Shown: in pieces, positions 1-5,095 of the stretch
Position numbering within the stretch: position 1 is the stretch's first letter
How the letters are laid out: the number at the start of each line of letters is the position of its first letter
Source: Desulfuromonadales bacterium
Lineage (GTDB): Bacteria; Desulfobacterota; Desulfuromonadia; Geobacterales; Pseudopelobacteraceae
Direction of reading: 5' to 3'
Length of the DNA stretch: 5,642 bases
NCBI GenBank assembly: GCA_015688915.1
Contig: JAATGX010000162.1
Span: 1 to 5,642 of the forward strand
Translations under genes and position numbers: made by a program
The notes under the pieces: model-generated
The model's input: only the letters and a program-made list of their open reading frames with translations
The model's database searches: none
What the model was told of the DNA's origin: nothing

Positions 1-72
1 CTCGAAAATCCGGTTTCCTTCTTTTACAGCGGTCAGATGCTGTTGGAGCATCCCTTTTTTTTGCGCAGTCAT
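1..72 (-). CDS. N-terminal 24 codons of an unrecognised protein (partial, runs off left edge)
   Basis: An open frame reads leftwards from ATG at 72-70 (cat on the plus strand) to the window edge; the peptide begins MTAQKKGMLQQH and continues with a basic, polar stretch without a signal peptide or membrane segment. The start is supported by a strong Shine-Dalgarno, GGAGGG, ending about four bases before the ATG, and by a sigma70-type promoter about 40 bases upstream on the same strand. Codons 4-6 lie in a run of eight A residues. Only 24 residues are visible, too few to assign a family, so no function is proposed. The start call is fairly secure because ribosome site, promoter and open frame agree. 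Confidence 0.6.
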   Translation of the reverse strand, partial: MTAQKKGMLQQHLTAVKEGNRIFE

Positions 73-114
73 GTTACCCTCCGCGTGTGTGGTTCCAATC
101 CCAGTCTATCCCTC

Positions 115-142
115 ATTATCCTCCTCTTTACAAATTTGACAA
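115..142 (-). promoter_or_regulatory. sigma70-type promoter for the leftmost gene
   Basis: On the minus strand TTGTCA (142-137) is followed after 16 bases by GATAAT (120-115). Each box has one mismatch to TTGACA / TATAAT. Transcription would start near 108 and give a leader of roughly 36 bases before the ATG at 72. The -35 box lies inside one copy of a direct repeat (139-171), which suggests regulation at this promoter. No experimental support is available. Confidence 0.55.
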
Positions 143-171
143 GACATCTGATTGATAAACAAGACAATCTG
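139..171. repeat. imperfect tandem direct repeat overlapping a -35 box (possible operator)
   Basis: ACAAGACATCTG at 139-150 recurs as ACAAGACAATCTG at 159-171, differing by one inserted A. The starts are 20 bp apart, close to two helical turns, so two bound protomers would lie on the same DNA face. On the minus strand it reads CAGAT(T)GTCTTGT twice, upstream of and overlapping the -35 box of the leftmost gene. That arrangement is typical of a tandem binding site for a response regulator or similar factor. The regulator is not identified. Confidence 0.45.
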
Positions 172-275
172 CCGCAGCGGACAGGCACTGAGGCCTTACG
201 CCACGGGAACTGTCAGGGCAGGATGGTGGAACCTGGATGCGCATCTATGCGGCACTATCCGAAGTGATTTTCAGC

Positions 276-1037
276 CTATCCCACCCGCCCCACCGGCGCA
301 ATGTACACGCAGAATTCCTCGTTGCCGTCCACCCCGATCAATTCATCCGCCCGTTCCTGGTCATAGGCTGCGATGGCGCAGGTGCCGGCGTTGACGGCCG
401 CGCAGGCCAGGTAGAGATTCTGGCAGACGTGCCCGGCATCCAGCGCAATGACCTTGTAGGATGCCTCGGCATAGCGCCATTCGGTGCGGCCGGGGAGGGC
501 GGACCAGATGAAGGTGACCGCCGCTTCCGCGGCAAAGCGCTGTCCCCTGGTGGCGGCCGTGATGCGCGCCTTGAGGTCGTCCGGTGCCTGTTCCGGCACC
601 AGGGCGTGATGGAGGGGGAGATAACGGTAGATGCCGGGACAAAGCGTCTCCACGTTCAGCACGGCCAGGTAGGTTTCAAAGGGGTGCCGGCAGCCGGCCG
701 ATGGTACGGTTCTCAGCACCGCCGCTTCGTGGAGACGGGCTCGTATACCCTGGGTGCTCCAGAGGAGAAATGCCAGTTCGTCAAGGGACAACGGTGCGGG
801 CAGGAACCTGCGGCGGCTTTCCCGCCCGGCTATGGCATCCGCCAGATCGCACGAAGGGATTTGCCACTCCTCCCGCCGGGGGAGAGGGATGACCGTTGCA
901 CCGTCCGGCACCGGTTTCTGGATGGGGGGTGGCTCAACGGCATTCGATTGGGGCGTATCCCACCAGTTTACCTCGTCCCTGATCCGATCCGTGAGGAAGT
1001 GGCGGCCCGATTCTCTGGTTATGGATGGTTTGGGCAT
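276..1037 (-). CDS. SagB/ThcOx-type nitroreductase-family flavoenzyme
   Basis: The predicted product is a 253-residue cytosolic FMN-dependent oxidoreductase of the nitroreductase superfamily, SagB-type branch. Visible family features are the phosphate-contacting RESRRRF segment (72-78), the PLSLDELAFLLWSTQGI helix (82-98), the hallmark PSAGCRHPFETY (112-123), PGIYRY (134-139), the long helix GHVCQNLYLA (202-211) and the C-terminal YIAPVGR (245-251). Members include the dehydrogenases that oxidise thiazolines and oxazolines in azole-peptide biosynthesis, but many stand-alone bacterial copies have no known substrate. No cyclodehydratase or precursor-peptide gene is visible beside it, so a peptide-tailoring role is not supported. 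The open frame extends upstream to 1226, but the ATG at 1037 is chosen because AAGGAG lies 11 bases before it and a promoter sits at 1111-1139, inside the longer frame. The family call is firm; the substrate is unknown. Confidence 0.85.
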   Translation of the reverse strand: MPKPSITRESGRHFLTDRIRDEVNWWDTPQSNAVEPPPIQKPVPDGATVIPLPRREEWQIPSCDLADAIAGRESRRRFLPAPLSLDELAFLLWSTQGIRARLHEAAVLRTVPSAGCRHPFETYLAVLNVETLCPGIYRYLPLHHALVPEQAPDDLKARITAATRGQRFAAEAAVTFIWSALPGRTEWRYAEASYKVIALDAGHVCQNLYLACAAVNAGTCAIAAYDQERADELIGVDGNEEFCVYIAPVGRVG

Positions 1038-1110
1038 AGGACCTGTTACTCCTTGAAATCCACGACTATTGCTCACCCGGCACGGTTCGGCCGCCCATGG
1101 ATTTTTCGAA

Positions 1111-1139
1111 AGTATACGGTCGCCATTGCCAAAAAGCAA
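1111..1139 (-). promoter_or_regulatory. sigma70-type promoter for the SagB-like gene
   Basis: On the minus strand TTGCTT (1139-1134) is followed after 17 bases by TATACT (1116-1111), a five-of-six match to the -10 consensus. The -35 box is weak, with three of six matching. The start would fall near 1104, giving a leader of about 65 bases to the ATG at 1037. Its position inside the longer open frame argues against the more upstream start of that gene. Confidence 0.45.
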
Positions 1140-1250
1140 CAAGGGCGGCCGCCTTCCGGATAATGCACGGTGTCTCCGAATCCCTGAACGTAAATCCCCT
1201 GTCTCGGCGTGGCGAATCTCCTGCACGATTACCGGTCACCCTGTATAGAA

Positions 1251-1290
1251 CATGATCACATTCGCTCCTGATTCATGGCCAATGATCATG
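1251..1290. promoter_or_regulatory. paired TGATCA-centred sites, candidate activator-binding region upstream of nifH
   Basis: CATGATCA at 1251-1258 and TGATCATG at 1283-1290 are inverted copies of the same 8-mer. Their palindrome centres are 30 bp apart, about three helical turns. They lie about 60-90 bp before the first sigma54-like element, a usual distance for sites bound by an enhancer-binding activator. They do not match the NifA motif TGT-N10-ACA. The activator role is inference from position and symmetry only. Confidence 0.3.
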
Positions 1291-1343
1291 CAATAATCGC
1301 CTGAACGCTCTGGATTCAAGGCTCGGCCAATTCCGTTGCCGTT

Positions 1344-1359
1344 TGGCATGAATAGTGTA
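1344..1359 (+). promoter_or_regulatory. candidate sigma54 (-24/-12) promoter A of nifH, upstream of the terminator
   Basis: TGGCATG (1344-1350) matches the -24 element fully, and GTGTA (1355-1359) is at the correct distance for the -12 element. The near-invariant GC there is GT, which weakens the call. If used, transcription would begin near 1370, just before the hairpin at 1374-1391 and the terminator at 1426-1465, making those part of the nifH leader. Confidence 0.35.
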
Positions 1360-1373
1360 GTACCTCTATCAGT

Positions 1374-1391
1374 GTGACCAAAGATCGTCAC
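1374..1391 (+). promoter_or_regulatory. short hairpin in the presumed nifH leader
   Basis: GTGAC (1374-1378) pairs with GTCAC (1387-1391) around the loop CAAAGATC. If the C-C pair closing the loop is ignored, the apical six bases are AAAGAT, with A first and G fourth. That is the pattern of the hexanucleotide loops recognised by ANTAR-domain antiterminators. The ANTAR target normally has two such hairpins and a clear second one was not found, so this is tentative. Confidence 0.25.
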
Positions 1392-1425
1392 CACAACAAC
1401 CATCGAAACCTGTCAACCAGGCCGC

Positions 1426-1465
1426 ACGCCTCGCTCTCAGCCATGAGATGCGGGGCGTTTTTTTT
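1426..1465 (+). terminator. intrinsic terminator upstream of nifH (probable leader attenuator)
   Basis: ACGCCTCGC (1426-1434) pairs with GCGGGGCGT (1450-1458) over nine pairs including one T-G. Inside, TCTCA (1435-1439) pairs with TGAGA (1444-1448) around GCCA, with one bulged T at 1449. A run of eight T residues (1458-1465) follows directly. This is a textbook factor-independent terminator on the plus strand, about 160 bases before nifH. No plus-strand protein gene precedes it, so its likely role is to halt nifH leader transcription until an antiterminator acts; alternatively it ends a small RNA. A short alternative stem, AGGC 1419-1422 with GCCT 1428-1431, would compete with its 5' arm. Confidence 0.8.
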
Positions 1466-1496
1466 GTATCCTGTAGATCGTTGAGAATGCGTTGTC

Positions 1497-1512
1497 AGGC
1501 ATGAATGGAGCA
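1497..1512 (+). promoter_or_regulatory. candidate sigma54 (-24/-12) promoter B of nifH, downstream of the terminator
   Basis: AGGCATG (1497-1503), four bases, then GAGCA (1508-1512) gives the required GG-N10-GC arrangement. It is the only exact instance found by eye between 1240 and 1626. The first base of the -24 box and two bases of the -12 box deviate from consensus. It shares GGCATGAAT with candidate A. Use of this site would give a start near 1523 and bypass the terminator. Confidence 0.3.
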
Positions 1513-1626
1513 GACGGCTCAAAAGGCCGGGGATCATGGCGAACTGTTTGAAAACGCCATGAGGCGACTCATTTCGCCACCCCGATACATGCTGGTGTCC
1601 ACAACAGCGGACAAGGGAGAATTCAT

Positions 1627-2496
1627 ATGAGACAGATTGCGATTTATGGAAAAGGTGGTATCGGCAAATCCACCACAACCCAGAACACGGTGGCCGGACT
1701 TGCCGCCTTAGGAAAGAAGATCCTGATCGTTGGTTGTGATCCAAAGGCCGACTCCACACGCCTGATCCTGCATGCCAAGGCCCAGAATACAGTCATGGAC
1801 CTGGTGCGTGAGTTGGGAACGGTCGAGGATCTGGAGATCGAGAATGTGATGAAGGTCGGTTACGGAGGCGTCAAGTGCGTCGAGTCCGGAGGTCCCGAGC
1901 CGGGGGTCGGCTGCGCCGGTCGCGGTGTCATCACCGCCATCAATTTCCTGGAGGAGAACGGCGCTTATACGCCGGACCTGGATTTCGTCTTTTATGATGT
2001 TCTGGGGGATGTGGTCTGCGGCGGTTTTGCCATGCCGATCCGTGAAGGAAAGGCGGAGGAAATCTACATCGTCTGCTCCGGTGAAATGATGGCCATGTAC
2101 GCGGCAAATAACATTTCCAAGGGTATTTTGAAGTATGCCAGCTCGGGCAAGGTTCGGCTGGCAGGACTTATCTGCAATGCCAGAAAGACCGACAAGGAGT
2201 TTGAACTGGTTACGGCACTGGCTGAAAAGCTCGGTACCCAGTTGATCCATTTCGTGCCCCGGGACAATCAGGTACAGCGGGCGGAGATGCGCCGGATGAC
2301 CGTCATCGAGTATTCCCCCGAACATCCCCAGGCCCAGGAGTACCGGACCCTGGCACAGAAGATAAACGACAACAAGATGCTGGTCATTCCCACTCCACTG
2401 GAGATGGAAGAGCTGGAGGACCTGCTGATGCAGTTCGGAATCATGGAGGCGGACGACGAAGCCAATGTAGGCGTTGCTGAGGCCGCGGCTGCGTAG
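1627..2496 (+). CDS. nifH: nitrogenase iron protein (dinitrogenase reductase), NifH
   Basis: The 289-residue product is the homodimeric Fe protein that passes electrons from its [4Fe-4S] cluster to the MoFe protein (NifDK) with MgATP hydrolysis; it also serves in FeMo-cofactor assembly. Visible are the Walker A loop GKGGIGKS (8-15, Lys14), switch I Asp38 in CDPKADS, the cluster ligands Cys96 (GVGCAGRG) and Cys131 (DVVCGGF), switch II DVLGD (124-128), and Arg99, the residue ADP-ribosylated by DraT where that system exists. Length and sequence fit molybdenum-type NifH of Geobacter relatives; the tail is alanine-rich. ATG 1627 follows AGGGAG by seven bases. Oddly, no nifD or nifK follows: the next gene converges from the other strand, so this nifH is monocistronic here. 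An extra copy alongside a nifHDK operon elsewhere is possible. Regulation probably involves the sigma54-like elements and the leader terminator. Confidence 0.98.
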   Translation: MRQIAIYGKGGIGKSTTTQNTVAGLAALGKKILIVGCDPKADSTRLILHAKAQNTVMDLVRELGTVEDLEIENVMKVGYGGVKCVESGGPEPGVGCAGRGVITAINFLEENGAYTPDLDFVFYDVLGDVVCGGFAMPIREGKAEEIYIVCSGEMMAMYAANNISKGILKYASSGKVRLAGLICNARKTDKEFELVTALAEKLGTQLIHFVPRDNQVQRAEMRRMTVIEYSPEHPQAQEYRTLAQKINDNKMLVIPTPLEMEELEDLLMQFGIMEADDEANVGVAEAAAA

Positions 2497-2504
2497 TCTT
2501 CTTC

Positions 2505-2519
2505 GGCGGCTGGGCCGCC
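2505..2519 (+). other. GC-rich stem-loop just after nifH
   Basis: GGCGGC (2505-2510) pairs perfectly with GCCGCC (2514-2519) around a TGG loop, eight bases after the nifH stop. No T-run follows, so it is not a standard intrinsic terminator. It may protect the nifH mRNA 3' end or mark a different kind of stop. Together with the lack of downstream plus-strand genes it fits a single-gene transcript. Confidence 0.4.
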
Positions 2520-2560
2520 TGACGCGGCGCAGCCGGCACAAGGGTGCGGACGGGGAGAAA

Positions 2561-2585
2561 TGATAAAGGCGGCCGATTGGCCGCC
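2561..2585 (-). terminator. intrinsic terminator of the DUF445 gene
   Basis: Read on the minus strand, GGCGGCC (2585-2579) pairs perfectly with GGCCGCC (2574-2568) around AATC and is followed by TTTATCATTT. It lies 23 bases beyond the stop of the DUF445 gene. The T-run is interrupted, so strength may be moderate. On the plus strand it could also block read-through from nifH. Confidence 0.7.
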
Positions 2586-2608
2586 CCCGTGAAATTTCCG
2601 GTGACCGG

Positions 2609-3871
2609 CTACGCCAGCAGCAGCGAGATGGCATGCAGCAGCAGGCCGATCACGCCACCCACCAGGGTGCCGTTCATCCTGATGAACTGCAGGTCGGAAC
2701 CGATGGAGAGCTCTATCTCGGTGGTATAATCAGCGCTTTCCCACTGTTGCATGGTGCCGGAGATATGCCCGGCAATCGCGGTGCGGAGGGTGTCCCCGTG
2801 GTGCAGCACCAGCGTTTCCAGATGTTCGTTCAACGACTCCTTCAAGCCCCGGCTATTCGACAGGGCCGCGCCCATGCCGCAAACCGCCGCCGCAATCCGC
2901 TCCCGCACCCGTGACTCGGGCTGGTGCAGGTCGTTATGCAGCCAGTTTTTCAGATCGTTGCCGATATTCCTGGCATAATCGGCTATTGATCGGTTATGCA
3001 CGACCTCGAGCTTGATCGCCTCGACCTTGTCACGCAGCGCCGGGTCGGATTTCAGCCTGGCAATAAATCCGGTCACGGCCGTGTCGAACCGGTACCTGAC
3101 CTCATGGACAGGATCGGCATTGACCTCCTGTATGAATGCGTTGATTCTCTTTACGATCTTTTCACCGGCCCCTCGGGAAAACTGGTCCCGGTTGGGGATG
3201 AAGGCGGCCAGAAGCGGATATTCCTGCGTACACATATCGTCGATGGCGCCGGCCAGTCTTGCCTGGGCCTCGTCGGTCCCCAGCCATGCGGCAAAGCCCT
3301 TCAGCAGGTCATCCAGAACGATCTGATGGCGATTGTCTTTTCTGAGCGTGTCGAGAATCGCCCCGGCGGAAGACGGGAGATCGAAGCTTTCAATCCGGTT
3401 GTGCAGGGCGGCCCGCAACAGTTCCTGCACCCGCTCGTCCTCGATGAAATCCAGGGAGTCGGCGCACACGCGGGTCAACCCTTTGGCCAGGCCGGCGGCA
3501 TTCTCCCGCGACATCAGGTAGACGGCCAGATGCTCGGCCGGGTCGTACGCCTTCAGCTTGGCGATCAAGGTATCGCTGGCCAGGAACTTGTCGCGGATAA
3601 AGCTGGCCAGATTTCCGGCCATGGCGTCCTTCTTGTTCCTGATGATCGCCGTATGGGGTATCGGCATGCCCAGAGGGTGACGAAACAGCGCCACCACCGC
3701 AAACCAGTCCGCCAGGGCGCCGACCATGGCCGCCTCCGCAAAGGCGGCAACCCACTCCCAGGCGCCATGCCCCTTTTGCAGGCGGGCAACCACAAACAGT
3801 ATGGCCGCGCCAATCATCAACCCCGTGGCTATGGTCTTGTTTCTGATCAGTAGTCGTCTTCTGTTGTCCAC
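2609..3871 (-). CDS. DUF445 family (YjiN-like) membrane-anchored protein
   Basis: The 420-residue product has an N-terminal membrane segment (about 13-31, TIATGLMIGAAILFVVARL) and a second hydrophobic segment at the extreme C terminus (about 401-420, GTLVGGVIGLLLHAISLLLA), leaving a large helical domain between them. The conserved family block GALADWFAVVALFRHPLG followed by MPIPHTAIIRNKKD (about 51-82) identifies DUF445, to which E. coli YjiN belongs. The biochemical function of the family is not known. An ATG two codons upstream (3877) is only one base from the GGAG ribosome site, whereas GTG at 3871 is seven bases from it, so GTG is preferred. The gene stands between two terminators and thus appears to be its own transcription unit; no good promoter was seen in the short upstream gap. 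It converges on nifH, with a 112-bp gap. Confidence 0.88.
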   Translation of the reverse strand: MDNRRRLLIRNKTIATGLMIGAAILFVVARLQKGHGAWEWVAAFAEAAMVGALADWFAVVALFRHPLGMPIPHTAIIRNKKDAMAGNLASFIRDKFLASDTLIAKLKAYDPAEHLAVYLMSRENAAGLAKGLTRVCADSLDFIEDERVQELLRAALHNRIESFDLPSSAGAILDTLRKDNRHQIVLDDLLKGFAAWLGTDEAQARLAGAIDDMCTQEYPLLAAFIPNRDQFSRGAGEKIVKRINAFIQEVNADPVHEVRYRFDTAVTGFIARLKSDPALRDKVEAIKLEVVHNRSIADYARNIGNDLKNWLHNDLHQPESRVRERIAAAVCGMGAALSNSRGLKESLNEHLETLVLHHGDTLRTAIAGHISGTMQQWESADYTTEIELSIGSDLQFIRMNGTLVGGVIGLLLHAISLLLA

Positions 3872-3916
3872 ACACATTCTCCAGGTTTATTTTCCGCGCT
3901 CGCGCTCTGATAAACG

Positions 3917-3949
3917 AAAAAACCGCTTCATCGGGTGGAAGCGGTTTTT
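3917..3949 (-). terminator. strong intrinsic terminator of the MDR oxidoreductase gene, possibly bidirectional
   Basis: AAAAACCGCTTC (3918-3929) pairs with GAAGCGGTTTTT (3938-3949), 12 pairs around an eight-base loop. On the minus strand the stem ends in six T residues; on the plus strand it ends in five. It lies about 60 bases beyond the oxidoreductase stop and before the DUF445 start, separating the two same-strand genes. Confidence 0.9.
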
Positions 3950-4009
3950 CCCTTACGCATTTGTGTTATGGCACGGCTGTGGTGTTGTTGTCAACGCCTG
4001 TCCACCGTT

Positions 4010-4999
4010 TCAGACTTCAACCACGATCTTGCCTTGTTGTTGATTGGATTCCATGTATCTGTGGGCTTCAACAATACGCTCCAAAGGAAATGTACGGTCG
4101 ATGACCGGCTTCAATGCCCCGGTTTCAAGCCCGCTATATACGAATTGCTTGCCGCAGGCAAGGCGCCCTGAATCTTTCGCGATCTCGAACAAAGTGTACC
4201 CCCGCACCGTCAAGCCCTTGGCCAGCGCCGCGAACAGGGGGAATGTGGCCGGTTCCGGCGACAACGCGCCATACTCGAAGATGGTCGCGCCAGGGGCCGC
4301 GGCCCCGGCAAGTTCTTCCAGGAAAGGTCCGGCAATGGGGTCAAAGACCATATCAGCACCTTTCCCCGATGTAATCGCCATCACGCCCTCAGCCAGATCC
4401 TGTTCGTCGGTCACGATGACGTGATCCGCCCCCGCCCCCGAGAGAAAGGATTTCTTGTCGGCACCACGAGTAGTGGCAATGGCGGTCGCCCCGACGGATT
4501 TTGCAATCTGGATCGCGGCCAATCCCACGCTGCTGCTCGCCGCGGAAATCAATACAAAGGCACCTTTCTGCAGATGACCGAATTCAATGAGCGCCCCGAA
4601 AGCCGTGAGATACTGCATCCAGATCGCGGCGCCCTCGGCCGGGGACAAATTCTCGGGATAAGGGACTGCTGCATAGGCCGGAACGATTGCGCTTTCTCCG
4701 TAGACGCCATACGCACCAATTGAAAATGAAGGGATGGTGCTCACCCGGTCCCCGATTTTGATTCCGATGGTGCCGGGCCCGATCGCGTCTACGATGCCCG
4801 CCGCTTCATAGCCGAGCCGCGAGGGGAGCACCGGATTTTCCAGGTAGTGCCCCTGTCGGAACATGACTTCCGCGCGATTCAAGCCTATGGCCTCAACCTT
4901 GAGGCGAACCTCTCCCTCACGCGGCTCCACAAGAGGCGACTCCTCGATTCTGAGTACCTCGGGGCCACCTGTTTCGTAAAAACGGACTATTTTTGGCAT
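4010..4999 (-). CDS. zinc-independent quinone-oxidoreductase-like MDR dehydrogenase
   Basis: The 329-residue product belongs to the medium-chain dehydrogenase/reductase superfamily, quinone oxidoreductase (zeta-crystallin) side: a cytosolic NAD(P)H-dependent reductase of quinones or activated alkenes. The N-terminal GroES-like part contains GLNRAEVMFRQGHY (39-52) and GYEAAGIVDAIG (63-74), where zinc alcohol dehydrogenases have a Cys and a GHE motif, so the catalytic zinc site is absent. KIGDRV (81-86) is typical. The Rossmann nucleotide site is VLISAASSSVGLAAIQIAK (149-167), and the C-terminal QGKIVVEV ending is usual for the family. The open frame extends to 5074, but ATG 4999 has GGGGAG seven bases upstream and gives the normal family length and start (MPKIVRF). 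It lies 96 bp downstream of the DUF362 gene on the same strand and could be co-transcribed with it; no clear promoter was found in the gap. Substrate unknown. Confidence 0.9.
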   Translation of the reverse strand: MPKIVRFYETGGPEVLRIEESPLVEPREGEVRLKVEAIGLNRAEVMFRQGHYLENPVLPSRLGYEAAGIVDAIGPGTIGIKIGDRVSTIPSFSIGAYGVYGESAIVPAYAAVPYPENLSPAEGAAIWMQYLTAFGALIEFGHLQKGAFVLISAASSSVGLAAIQIAKSVGATAIATTRGADKKSFLSGAGADHVIVTDEQDLAEGVMAITSGKGADMVFDPIAGPFLEELAGAAAPGATIFEYGALSPEPATFPLFAALAKGLTVRGYTLFEIAKDSGRLACGKQFVYSGLETGALKPVIDRTFPLERIVEAHRYMESNQQQGKIVVEV

Positions 5000-5095
5000 G
5001 GTTTTTCTCCCCTCTTCCCTGGATGAAAGTACGCTCGCGGCCCCTCTCGATGGCCTTATGGTAACAAAGTACACCAGCTATTCGGACAGTGCCTC

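Larger units (their letters stand above)
1038..1626. other. 589-bp divergent intergenic region between the SagB-like gene and nifH
   Basis: No convincing protein gene lies here. The left part, about 1038-1140, carries the leader and promoter of the SagB-like gene. A GC-rich palindrome (GGCGGCCGCC) lies at about 1144-1153 with no clear role. The part from 1250 to 1626 holds the nifH control elements listed separately: paired TGATCA sites, two sigma54-like elements, a short hairpin and an intrinsic terminator. Between the terminator and nifH are competing short stems: CGCC 1555-1558 can pair with GGCG 1563-1566, which alternatively pairs, as GGCGA, with TCGCC 1574-1578. A further TGTCC/GGACA stem (1596-1600 with 1609-1613) abuts the ribosome site. 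No tRNA or known riboswitch was recognised. Confidence 0.6.

Noticed and set aside
55..62. Run of eight A residues (minus strand) in codons 4-6 of the leftmost gene as a slippage or phase-variation tract
   Set aside because: The tract is only moderately long and the gene is too truncated to judge whether a shifted frame would be meaningful.
237..1163. 308-codon open frame on the plus strand
   Set aside because: It runs antisense through the SagB-like gene, has no family motifs and no ribosome site; long antisense frames are common in GC-rich coding DNA.
1241..1260. Possible NifA upstream activator site (TGT...ACA)
   Set aside because: The two half-sites are separated by 13 bases, not 10; no TGT-N10-ACA was found in the nifH upstream region.
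1278..1292. GG...GC pair in the sequence around TGGCCAATGATCATGCA as a sigma54 site
   Set aside because: Spacing between the GG and GC dinucleotides is 11 rather than the required 10, as also for a GG...GC pair at about 1325-1338.
1619..1629. Overlapping EcoRI and NdeI sites (GAATTC / CATATG) exactly at the nifH start, resembling a cloning junction
   Set aside because: Upstream and downstream sequence is continuous with natural-looking regulatory and coding DNA and a native ribosome site overlaps it; coincidence is the simpler explanation.
1708..2634. 308-codon minus-strand open frame opposite nifH
   Set aside because: It mirrors nifH codon bias and its predicted protein lacks recognisable domains; nifH itself is unmistakable.
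2996..3853. 285-codon plus-strand open frame opposite the DUF445 gene
   Set aside because: Antisense shadow of a clear family member, with low-complexity composition and no ribosome site seen.
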